DNA of 64,000 nt, from positions 16,187,118 to 16,251,117 of the forward strand of contig NC_083639.1 in the NCBI RefSeq assembly GCF_963576545.1, given 5' to 3'. The stretch comes from Limanda limanda (taxonomy: Eukaryota > Chordata > Actinopteri > Pleuronectiformes > Pleuronectidae). Positions 10,837-20,212 of this stretch are shown here, piece after piece. Below the pieces are notes generated by a model. That model had not been told where the DNA came from. It ran no database searches and saw only the letters and a list, made by a program, of their open reading frames with translations. A program made the position numbers and the translations under genes. The first letter of the stretch is position 1. Each line of letters starts with the position of its first letter.

Positions 10837-11775
10837 TCAGACATTATGGGATGTGGGTCTACACTCTCGTGTGGGGTTGGCTGGTATAGGGGTCTCAAAG
10901 ACGCAAGGTTTCATTTGATCCCTGTGTACTACCTTGGTAGGGCCACCAGTCTCAGGCTTGACAGTATACACAGGCATGTCTGGATGGTTCTGTGCGATGA
11001 CAAGATAGGGGTCTGGTTCCCACTTGTCCTGAATCTTATTCCTGCCACGTGGTTTATGGTTCCTAAGCAGAACTCTGTCTCCAGGCCGGATAAGTGCCCC
11101 ACGTGCCCGCCTATCATACAGCCTTTTGTGTCGCTTGGAGGCATCTTGCATCGCTGCCCTAGCTGCATCTTTTGCTAGAATGCACCTTTTGCACTTCTGC
11201 ACCCATACCTGAACGTCCTTAGACATTGAAGACCAATAGTAGCCCCTCTTCAACTTGGCCAAAGTGCCCTTCACACTAAAGTGACCACCATGGTCATGGT
11301 GAGACTCATAAATGAGTTGTTGTAGCGACCTGGGCACCATCAACTGACAGATATTCACCCCGTCCCGTGGATCTTGCAGGTCTCTGACCAGCACCCCCTG
11401 TTGGAGTCTCAAACGTTCCCAATGTCCACACACTTTCCGCTGCGACAAGCTCATGCCTTGCAACTGTTGTTTTCTAGGCCTCATACCCATCTTCACAGCC
11501 TCCAGTAAGGGTCTAAGATCCTGGTCCTTCATCTGGAGTTCCCTAACCTCTTCCCAACTTTAACCACAAACTCTGGTTCTTTGGGCGGCCTGGACAACCT
11601 GGCCCTTTCCTGCTTCCTTAAACTGGTCTTTACGGGCAGGCCACAAGCTAGCTCTCACTTCGTCTTCCCTGATCACCAGAAAGTCTTTACCAGTGTCTTC
11701 GGTCTCTGGTTCGATAGTCAACGGTAGGCGGGATAGCACATCTGCATTCTGGTTAGACTTCCCTTGCTTATAGTT
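10837..11775 (-). pseudogene. Ty3/gypsy pol remnant: RNase H end plus integrase lacking its core
   Basis: Reading from 11775, NADVLSRLP marks the end of a Ty3/gypsy RNase H domain. After one stop near 11560 comes the integrase zinc-binding domain ([13 protein letters not shown] ... KCKRCILAK). The next residues are already the C-terminal integrase region ([32 protein letters not shown]). The roughly 150-residue DDE catalytic core is missing, yet the frame stays open. No flanking LTRs are seen. The upstream edge at about 11776 coincides with resumption of the transposon-array sequence, so it is a fragment inserted into, or recombined within, that array. Confidence 0.88.
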
Positions 11776-12014
11776 AAAGTTCTTATCACTTAGTCAATTT
11801 AAGTGCATACAATTAATTGTATGGGCAAGACACCTGTGTGCTGGGGCTCATTACCGTACTGTCACCAAGTAATTTACAATAATAGATTCAATTACCGTTG
11901 TACAGGTGGACTGCAGGGAATGTCTGTCATCACTCTCCAGTCCCGCCAGTGATGCGACATCAGTGGGAAAGTCCTCAGCCGAATCTTTCTACCACACATC
12001 CTGGAAGGATAGAT

Positions 12015-12037
12015 GGGGGGGGGGGGGGGGGGGGGGG
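12015..12037. repeat. Poly-G tract
   Basis: Twenty-three consecutive G in a copy where the homologous sites (near 31750) have shorter runs. Confidence 0.9.
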
Positions 12038-12556
12038 TTCGTACATTAAAAGAACACAAGGAAGTGCATAGACGAAACACATTAGAAAGTTGAATGAAAC
12101 ATGACATTTTCATCATCTTAAAGTTCTTATCTCTCAGTCATTACAAAAATGTGTCAATCGAAATTTCTATCAATAACTTAAAAAAGTTTTACCTTTTTTG
12201 GCTATATTCAAGGGGACAAAACTTTGAAAAGTCACACTGACACTACCACCACAACAACAACTTGTACTAATGATAACAATAACAATTTAAATAGTTGCAT
12301 CTCCAATTGCTGTGAGCTGTATGTGTGGAAAATAGGAAAATTAAAATTGGCCCAATAACTGGAAATATTCCAGCGCTTCCTAAGAAATATGACTCTCACC
12401 ACATTGTCAGAAGGTCACCCCTATAAAGTAAGCTAAAAACAGAGCCAAAAAAAACGAAGAACCAACTTGTGTTGTGGTGGGTTCTTCAGGTTGTTTATTT
12501 GGCAAAGTTGTGGGTGGGTCTTTGGACCTCTGTTGAAAGTGAAACACACTCAATGT

Positions 12557-12562
12557 TAATCC
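12557..12562. other. Left 6-bp target duplication (TAATCC)
   Basis: Identical to 20213-20218. The uninterrupted sequence is preserved in a paralogous copy near 22951-22956 (GTTAATCCAATT), which proves a single copy before insertion. Confidence 0.9.
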
Positions 12563-13005
12563 TACGCTGGCCCTGAAAGCTCAACGAACAGCAACTTAAG
12601 AAAACACCTGCAAGTTGTCAAAACACCAGCAAAGTAAAAAAACATCTTCACCAATTTCACAACACAACACATTACAGGAACGCGCTGCAAAAAGGAAAAG
12701 CGCTGCAAATACCTTAACGCGCTGCAAATAGAGAAACGCGCAGCAAATACCATAACGCGCTGCAAATAGAGAAACGCGCAGCAAATACCGTAAGGCGCTG
12801 CAAATAGAGAAACGCGCAGCAAATACCGTAACGCGCTGCAAATAGAGAAACGCGCAGCAAATACCGTAACGCGCTGCAAATAGAGAAACGCGCAGCAAAT
12901 ACCGGAACGTGCTGCAAAAAGACAAACGCGCTGCAAGAAGAGGCCACAACACAACGGAAGTGTTTCCAGGGGACACCTAAAAGTGATGGACACGCCCGGA
13001 AGGTG
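12563..13005. repeat. Left terminal inverted repeat with iterated subterminal units
   Basis: Inverted match to 19920-20212, including GGACACCTAAAAGTGATGGA at the inner end. Between about 12690 and 12920 it contains about six alternating units of AACGCGCTGCAAATAGAGA and AACGCGCAGCAAATACCGT. The right copy has fewer units, so the arms differ in length (about 443 versus 293 bases). Confidence 0.9.
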
Positions 13006-13010
13006 TTGCT

Positions 13011-13226
13011 TTGGAGGATGTCCTGATGTTTGGGACCGGGCTGAGGGAAGTTCCTCCTGCAACTATACAGCCACAGCCACAGATACTTTTTCAGAAGACC
13101 TCACGATTTCCTATCGCAAATGTATGTTCTAATACAATTAAGATTCCGATCTTACGAAGCTATGAAGACTTTCAAGAAGCCATGGATTTTGGCATACAAA
13201 ATGCCCATGGGTTTGGGCTTCTTTAA
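13011..13226 (+). pseudogene. HECT-type E3 ligase C-lobe tail (G2E3-like), 5'-truncated
   Basis: A 71-codon frame reads VLMFGTGLREVPP, then FPIANVCSNTIKIP, SYEDFQEAMDFGIQNA and HGFGLL before the stop. Order and spacing match the end of a HECT domain: the catalytic Cys motif (usually TCxN, here VCSN, residue 39), the Pro-Tyr/Ser-Tyr stretch and the aromatic tail. It most resembles the G2/M-phase-specific E3 ligase-like proteins that are multicopy in fish. Everything upstream of the C-lobe is missing, because the element's left inverted repeat begins just before it. The true splice acceptor is unknown. Alternative: a chance similarity, unlikely given the run of matching landmarks. Confidence 0.75.
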
Positions 13227-13380
13227 AGCTCAAACCAATTGCTGGTCACTGGAGTGTCCAGCAAGTACTTATTTAAACCCCGAAACCTGGTTCACCAAAG
13301 TTAATGTTAAAGTATTATATTCAAATGCTGCAAATGTGCCACTTATTTTATGACCATTTTAGGAATGCAGACATGTTCAT
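13227..13380. repeat. Upstream copy of a tandem duplication flanking the foldback hAT
   Basis: About 13297-13380 is repeated at 14391-14478 with a few changes (CCACTTATTTTATGACCATT in both). The duplication predates or accompanied the foldback insertion, whose target duplication lies at its end. Confidence 0.8.
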
Positions 13381-14345
13381 TAGAGATGAGCCGGATACTC
13401 GGCTGAAACGAGTATCCGGTACGGGTAAAGCACTTTTGCCGAGTACGATTATTATACGAGTAATCGGAGTCATTATCTGTGCTCGGACTGAATGAAAATC
13501 CTCACACAGCGCCACAGCCCTCCTCCCGTCACATACGGCTCTGCTCACTCACTCACAGAACAGCTCTCTGTCTCTCAGTCACTCAGGTTCACTGCGCATC
13601 GGGACTGTTCCATAGGCTCAGTCAAGGAAGCAGAAATGATTCGTTCATTTCCCGACTGGGTCTTCGGGTACGAGTCTTTGGATCATTTTTCACGAGACCT
13701 GCATTGGCTCAGTAGAGGAGCGCTGGAGCTGTAGCGAGGGACGTTCACTGTCTCCCGGAGAGGTGAGCACTCTGTGTTTTTGGTGTAGAGGGACGTGAAT
13801 TGTATTTGTTCACGGGTCATGGTGACTGGCTTTGTTGTTTTCACTTTACATTTACACTTACTTTACAGTAAAGTAAACCTCTATTAAATACAGTACAACA
13901 TGACAGTTTGTATGGTTTGAAATTGTCATCTATTATCACACTGGCATTTAATTATCACGGCAAACAATTACACTGCACTGGACTTTAGGTGTTAGTGTAA
14001 AGTGAAAATAACAGGACCAGTCTGTATGACTTGTGGACGAATGTGGTTCGCGTCTTTCTGTGCTGGGAACACGGAGTGTTTGTTTCGCCGGGAGACAGTG
14101 AACATCCCTCGCATCTAACTTACACACACACCCACACACACCTGGTGTGGAAATAAATTTAAAAAAAATAAAAATAAAAAAATCATAAAAAAATTTCAAA
14201 GTTAAAAAAGAAAGTTATGTTGAACCAGCCCACTTCCGGGTTAAATCACACCCACTTCCGGGTTAGGCCCCGCCCACTCTGAGTACGGATACGGATAATT
14301 CATATGGTTAACAGATACAGATAATGCTGTACTCGCTCATCCCTA
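13381..14345. mobile_element. Foldback non-autonomous hAT, copy 1 (8-bp TSD)
   Basis: Ends TAGAGATGAGC and GCTCATCCCTA, flanked by ATGTTCAT at 13373-13380 and 14346-14353. The middle has a long imperfect palindrome, arms about 13736-13857 and 13990-14111, sharing CGGGAGACAGTGAACNTCCC. No coding capacity is seen. The reverse-oriented relative is at 36807-37807. Confidence 0.9.
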
Positions 14346-14795
14346 ATGTTCATATCAGTCTGAGTTTTTAGCCTGCAATTTGTAAATGTTCACCAAAGTT
14401 GATGTTAAGCTGTTATATTCAAATGCTGCAAGTGTGCCACTTATTTTATGACCATTTTAGGAATGCAGACATGTTCATATCAGTCTGAGTTTTTAGCCTG
14501 CAATTTGTAAGTTAAAGTTTCAAGCTATTTTATTAAAACGAGGCACATTCAGTTTAAACATTTTGATTGTACTGTTACACTGTTCAACATCTTGAAGCTG
14601 TTTTATTTTTTACATGTTACAGTTTTCATTAATGACCACAGGGTTTTCCATGTGTGGTATATTCATTGTTTTGTCATTGACAAAATCTAATATTTACAAA
14701 AGAAACTGATGTAACAGAACAAATAAATGAACATATACACAAGGCTGTTGAATGTTAGTTATTTTTACAATAATTTATTTACATAACACGTATGT
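14346..14795. other. Second duplicated segment and A/T-rich spacer of the IS3-type element
   Basis: Includes the repeat copy at 14391-14478 and, near 14775, a minus-strand AATAAA (plus TTTATT) that could terminate the integrase transcript. Confidence 0.55.
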
Positions 14796-16154
14796 CTACC
14801 AATCAAACAGAACCAGGAGCTGAAGACTCCTAAGTCCAGACATATTCTTGAGTGATATGTAATTCACAACAGCAGTTGTCCAGTCGACTGGTAGAGCAAG
14901 CCCACTCTGTCTCTCCAAGTCTGCAAAATGACTTTGGAGATCAACATCACCACACAGACTGCGCGGAGCTGGCAGTAAGTCATCAAACTGGTGTAGGGCT
15001 TCCTGGGACAATGGGAATCCACATTCCCTTCCGTCAAACCTAAGGCCAGTCAGAAATCAAAAAGCTATAAGTCAAGTCATTATAAATTGATCATTTAACC
15101 CCCCAAAAGGTAGGAAAAAATGCAAAATAAGAATCATAATTCAAACTAAGTCTGTTTTTCAGCGGTCACAAAATGTAAACAAAATTTCTGTTGACAGAAA
15201 TTAGCCACAAGTTAATTTATAGGTTGACAGAAGCTCTTTCAGACAAATAAAGTCATATTTGCTTCTACCACAAGGCACTTTTTGGTATTTATAAGATAAA
15301 TTCACCTTTTTGCTTTGTACATTATAAATGTAGGTTTGGTGTGGGAGGGTAATTTTTTGTTTTTGTGTAACAGTATCTGAGTTCCCTTTGGAAAGAATGA
15401 AATAGTTTTCATACTTTGGAATTTGTCACTTGATGAATTTGTCATATTGGGCCAGTATACCAAGGGTGTAAGCAAAGTCTCAGTGCAGGACCCTTTAGAA
15501 GTTGCAGAGCATCTCACTATACACTTGATCTGCTTTAGGCATCACACAAATTGTGTTCAAATTAACACAAGTGAAAATGCAATCATATATGTATAAAACA
15601 TGGTCACATGGCACGTACTGTAAATACAAACCTGTCAGGCAGGTGGTACATGGCTTCTGGTTTACCCGATGGACAACGAGATTGACGAACAGGTCGGATG
15701 GTGTGGTTGTTCCAAAGTTGTCTGTACTCATCAAGCTCCTTCTGCAAGACGGCCAAGAAGACATACCGTATGAGGCACTTGTGCTCATGGCTGCCGTTGA
15801 AAAGGTGCCTCTCTCTCAGGTTACTGAATACATCAATCCAGAACTGAGTCCTAATGGTGGAATGACAATGTCTTTGTAGTGTTGTTATTCTTTTATAATG
15901 TAGATTGTTGACACAGCTGCAAACCTCGGGCATGTGAAAACACATAAAACACAGAACTGACTACATTGCAGCATTACATACAGTGCTGTGAAAAAGTATT
16001 TGCCCCCTTCCTGATTTTTATTTTTTTTGCATTTTTGCAGCATTGGATGGTTGTTTAAGTTCATGCCACAGCATCTCAAGCCGATTTAAGTCCGGACTTT
16101 GACTAGGCCACTCAAAAAACTGTCATTTTGGTTTTTTTGAGCCCTTCAGAGGTG

Positions 16155-17353
16155 CAGGGTTTCCCCCAGTGCTGTATAGGCCTGGCGGGCCGCCAGGCCT
16201 TACTCCCCCCCCCGCCAGGCTAAGCGTCGCATGTTTTTTTTATTTAAAAAAAAAAATAAAAATCCGTCACTCGCGCACATCAACAACACTTCACTTCCTC
16301 ATTGAGCCCCGATCACAGACATGGCCCCGATCCCCAAGCAACCATCCTATTGGTCCAAACAGTCACATGTCCCACCCAGACGCCTTCACTGACCCTCGGA
16401 CAACAGAATGCTCCTTTAACACAGTGTTTTACTGAACATACGTCGCCTTCACTGATCCTCAGACATCAGAACGCTCCTTCAACACAGTGTTTTACTGAAC
16501 ATAAGTCAAAACCGAACATAAACATAAACCTAGTCCGTTACACGATTAGGCTGCAGCTATTTGGTTTTATTTATTTAAAAATAGGGTACTTCTTATTTCA
16601 TACATTTTCCACAAATATGAGGAGGACTCAAATAGCCCTACAAAGTTCTGTGTTTAATTTATTTCAAATTAGGCCGACACTTGCCTGTGTATTTTGTTTG
16701 TTTGTTATTTTGTTGCTTGTCTGTTTGAGTAGCTGGCTGAAAGCAAAGAAGTAGTACGCTTATCTTTTATTGGTAACCAAACTGTTACGGTTCATTGTTT
16801 CTGAAATAAGAGGCCTGACTGCTATGTTCACAGCAAACTTGAATTTTTTTTAATATTAAGTAGGGCTGCCACTAACGACTATTTTTCTATCGATTAATCT
16901 GACGACTATTTTATCGATTAGTCGATTAATCTAAACGATTAATTTTCCTCCCAAAAAATCTAATTGACCATTTCAATTCAGTTAATTTTATTTTGATAAC
17001 AACAAACTGTATGTCACCATATAATGCAGCACAAAACAAAATGTAAACAAAGGCTCAAATATTAAAGTGCAAAACTGTAGGTTTAAACTAGCAACTCCAA
17101 CGTGATAAAAATTAATAAAAAAGAGGGCTTATAAGTTAAGTCAGCAGTGCAACTCAAAAAGATATCAAAGTATCTATTTAACCCCTTATCAAAATAAAAA
17201 AGTTAGGTGTGCATATTAAACAATGTGCAACATGTTTAGAGTATAAGAAACAATGGTGTCCAGCTCAAAATCCGACTCAACACCCCCCCCCCCCGCGGGT
17301 GCCTTCTAGCAGCCCTACCACCAGGCTTAGCAAGTTTTCTGGGGGAAACCCTG
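16155..17353. mobile_element. hAT-like element nested in the Tc1-like element
   Basis: Perfect 15-bp terminal inverted repeats CAGGGTTTCCCCCAG / CTGGGGGAAACCCTG. The hexamer GAGGTG directly abuts both ends (16149-16154 and 17354-17359), which restores the Tc1 sequence when one copy is removed. hAT elements normally duplicate 8 bases, so the superfamily is tentative. Confidence 0.75.
16861..17317. mobile_element. Third-level nested element, TAGGGCTGC ends
   Basis: Starts TAGGGCTGCCACTAACGAC with repeated ATCGATTAAT steps and ends GCAGCCCTA. This resembles the widespread vertebrate repeat that begins TAGGGCTGCAACTAACGA. Inverted ends are short (about 9 bp) and no clean duplication is visible. 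A poly-C run lies at 17283-17294. Confidence 0.6.
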
Positions 17354-18530
17354 GAGGTGGACATGCTGTTGTGTTTCGGATCATTGTCTTGCTGCATAAC
17401 CCAAGTGCGCTTGAGCTTGAGGTCACGAACTGATCTCCTTCAGGATTTTCTGTTCAATAAAAATTTACTTTGTTTCTCATCTGTTTTTGTATTTACTCTG
17501 GTTATCTTTGTCTAATATTAAAATTTGTTTGATGATCTGAAACATTTTGTGACAAATATAAAAAAAAAATAAGAAACCCGGAAGGGGGCAAATACTTTTT
17601 CACAGCACTGTACATGTTCTTTGAATTGACCTTAAAAGTCCTGTACCTTTGCTTTCTGAAGAAAGACTATCAACTCTCGATTCGTTGGTTTGCCGTTGAG
17701 GTGCCATACATGTGACTGAGGGATCCTGCAAAGTCATCTGTATGCTGAGATCTTAATGCACAATGCATTGCTGCCATAGTGCCATTTTCAGTTCCACAGT
17801 CTGTGCGAAGGCGGGCTGGAAGTTGTCCAAACTCAGATACACACTGCATATAATACTGTGCTATGATCCCTGGATCGTTATTAGTGCTGCCACTCCTGAG
17901 CCACATTACTTTCCTTGAGAAGCCATCAATGCAGCCACTGATGGCAATACGAAAGGGTTTCAATTTATCATACCCATCAGCATGCCAAACTTGGTTTGGT
18001 CCCTCTGTGAAGTATCCTCTTCTGACAAACCTGCGCCTAGAGCGAAGTTGAACTCCAGATGGATCTAGTCTGGCAATGGTTTGCCTTACATCATCTCTTT
18101 TAACTGTCAGGTGATACTTCTGTTGCAATGTCTGCCACACGGCTCTGTAACCTAACAACTGAACAGAGCCTCTCAGTTCCTGAGCAACAGTTGCCTGCGC
18201 AGTGGCAATGGGAGTATAATTTGTCCTCCTAGTTAGGCCTGCTTCCTTCAGCCTCCTCTTTAAAGTGCTGAGATTCATAAAAATGTCGTGCTTTTTTCCA
18301 AGAAAATCTAGGATCATCTCGTATGTGTGACTGAGAAATATTTGTAGATGAGGCCTGTCTCCGTGACTTCATCCGATATGGGTCCTGGACCAGAAGGGAA
18401 AATAGAACAGGGTCATTAGGAATGCAGGGATGCTGAGACAAAACGAATAAGAAAAACACAAATGTATCAGTAGCAAGAAAGAATAAAATGGGTGAACTGT
18501 TTGATGCACACATATAGTATAAAGTATTAA

Positions 18531-19025
18531 GTCAATCAATCAATTTTTATTTGTATAGCTCATATTCACAAATCACAATTTGTCCCATTGGGCAGCCGTG
18601 GCTGAGGGGTAGAGTGGTCGTCCTCCAACCTGAAGGTTGGCAGTTAGATCCCCAGTCTGACCTATCTGCATGCCGTGTCCTTGGGCAAGATGCTGAACCC
18701 AGAATGGCCCCCAATAGATTAACAAAGTGCTGTGAATAGATGCACTGTATGAATGTGTGTGTGAATGGGTGATGTAAAACTGTACTGTTAAACATTTCAG
18801 TGGTCATCAAGACTAGAAAAGCACTTTATAAATACAAAACCCTTTACCATAGGGCTTTACAAGGTGCGACAACCTCTGCCCTTAACCCTAAACAAGCGTA
18901 AGGAAAAACTACAAAAAAAACTTTTCACAGGGTAAAAAGATAGTAAAAACTTCAGAGAGTCCCATGTGAGGGATCCCTCTCCCAGGATGGACAGAAGTGC
19001 TAATAGTCTGCTCAATGTGTGCGCA
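18531..19025. mobile_element. L2-type LINE 3' tail fragment, split by a SINE
   Basis: Begins AATCAATTTTTATTTGTATAGC and resumes after the SINE with CATAGGGCTTTACAAGGTGCG and GAGGGATCCCTCTCCCAGGA, a 3' repeat common in fish genomes. The two parts read continuously when the SINE is removed. It lies in intron 1 of the integrase gene. Confidence 0.55.
18590..18848 (+). mobile_element. tRNA-derived SINE
   Basis: TGGCTGAGGGGTAGAGTGG is a good pol III box A, and GGCAGTTAGATCCC a degenerate box B 40 bases later. The tail AAAAGCACTTTATAAATAC is the usual 3' end of this fish SINE type. It splits the L2 tail and so is younger. Confidence 0.75.
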
Positions 19026-19919
19026 ACTTCAACTTGGATTGGCATTTAACATTACTAGCATCAAAGTCTCACTGACAATGATAACCTCATCTTCAATATT
19101 ACCTTCTTTACCAATGATGTAAACAGACCACTATTGTTTTGTATTTAAGCATATTAAGCTTATGAGTCAGAACACAGAAACCTATATGCATACTTTTATC
19201 ACCTGTGTGGGTTTACCAATGGTGTAAAGAGCATTTAACAACAGGCCCTTTTCACAGCAGCCATTTTAACATGTCATTGCAGGGCAAACACGTATGTACT
19301 TAATAACATTAATTATTGCCCTGTTCCATTTAGGTTGGCCTGGGAAACACTCTAAATTAACCTTTTACCTAAAAGAGGAAGGTTTAACATACAAGAAGAA
19401 TAATTCCTTCACAGGCATTACTTACAAAAGTAAGTCTACATCATTCATTAACACAGTACCACATCATGCACAAAGAAGACATTTAAACTCAAATACTAGT
19501 GAAGAGCTTACCATCTTCTGCAAAAGGTGACAAAAACTCAATGTTGCTGCCACAGGAGCCACAAAAACGTCCACTACGTCCAACAAATTGGTGTCCACAA
19601 TATGGACAATACATTGCCTGGAGAAAAGGAAGAATGTGAATGCTAAGTGCTGTAAATTACTCTTAAACAGGGGCTGTCTTTTTAGCGCTGTTTCTTCAGT
19701 TTAACAGGAAAAGACGGCATGTTTCGAGCTCATACAATTGAGGAGGCATTCCTCCGAAAGACATGCTACTTGAGATCGTATACGTCTCGGGGGTTAACAG
19801 TATACATTAATAAAGTTGATTATTTATGAAAAGAAACCCAAAAAAACTTACAGTTTAGTTAACTTTCACGTAGTAGACGGACACCGGCTTAAGAAACTCC
19901 GAACAGCTGCAGCAACAAC

Positions 19920-20212
19920 ATCCGGGCGTGTCCATCACTTTTAGGTGTCCCCTGGAAACACTTCCGTTGTGTTGTGGCCTCTTCTTGCAGCGCGTTTGTC
20001 TTTTTGCAGCACGTTACGGTATTTGCTGCGCGTTTCTCTATTTGCAGCGCCTTACGGTATTTGCTGCGCGTTTCTCTATTTGCAGCGCGTTCCTGTAATG
20101 TGTTGTGTTGTGTTGTGAAATTGATGAAGATGTTTTTTTACTTTGCTGGTGTTTTGACAACTTGCAGGTGTTTTCTTAAGTTGCTGTTCGTTGAGCTTTC
20201 AGGGCCACCGTA
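19920..20212. repeat. Right terminal inverted repeat
   Basis: Inverted partner of 12563-13005, with about three subterminal GCGCTGCAAATA / GCGCAGCAAATA units. It is followed by TAATCC. Confidence 0.9.

Larger units (their letters stand above)
11776..12562 (-). mobile_element. Left piece of the CxxH-transposase array
   Basis: 11776-12140 matches 28830-29235 and 31737-31900 (including GAAACACATTAGAAAGTTGA). 12405-12562 matches 22808-22956. An exon of the array gene is present at 11893-11990 (reads DSAEDFPTDVASLAGLES, then a GTAATTG donor), and a second at 12480-12541 (RSKDPPTILPNKQPEEPT-like). The block ends exactly at the TAATCC target duplication of the next element. Confidence 0.75.
15981..17610. 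mobile_element. Tc1/mariner-like element, TA target duplication
   Basis: Ends CAGTGCTGTGAAAAAGTATT and its inverse are identical over about 30 bases and flanked by TA. Inside, ATCTCAAGCCGATTTAAGTC and GACTTTGACTAGGCCACTC on the left, and CATTGTCTTGCTGCATAACC on the right, are typical of Tc1 transposase sequence read antisense. The transposase is largely gone and interrupted by the element at 16155-17353. Confidence 0.88.
14796..19614 (-). pseudogene. IS3-type DDE integrase/transposase, 4 exons, disabled
   Basis: Exons: 19614-19512, 18384-17647, 15850-15632 and 15039-14796. Phases join; adding back one missing base near 18325 gives 1305 bases (434 residues). Exon 1 encodes a zinc ribbon (CPYCGHQF ... 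FCGSCGS). Exon 2 has a helix-turn-helix (STLKRRLKEAGL), an IS3-like GYRAVWQTL region and the DDE core: Asp in QVWHADGYD, Asp in LRTDCGTENG and Glu in NQRIES, spaced 58 and 40 residues apart. Exons 3 and 4 give the C-terminal region (TQFWIDVFSNL, PSGKPEAMYHLPD). Breaks: the one-base deletion, and two adjacent stops, TGA TAG, where the family has Trp-Trp directly after the catalytic Glu-Ser. Intron 1 holds a SINE and an L2 tail; intron 2 holds a Tc1-like element. Confidence 0.9.
12563..20212. mobile_element. IS3-type integrase DNA transposon (IS3EU-like), 7.65 kb
   Basis: Ends are TACGCTGGCCCTGAAAGC on the left and the inverted TACGGTGGCCCTGAAAGC on the right, one mismatch, flanked by the 6-bp duplication TAATCC. 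It carries a four-exon integrase gene on the minus strand and a HECT-type tail exon on the plus strand, and hosts several younger insertions. HTH plus DDE integrase architecture like bacterial IS3 OrfB suggests the group named IS3EU in repeat databases; I recall that group but could not check its consensus. Confidence 0.88.

Noticed and set aside
12562..13062. 166-codon minus-strand frame with repeated FLYLQRV and FAARFSICSALRYL
   Set aside because: Created by the subterminal repeats of the transposon's inverted repeat.
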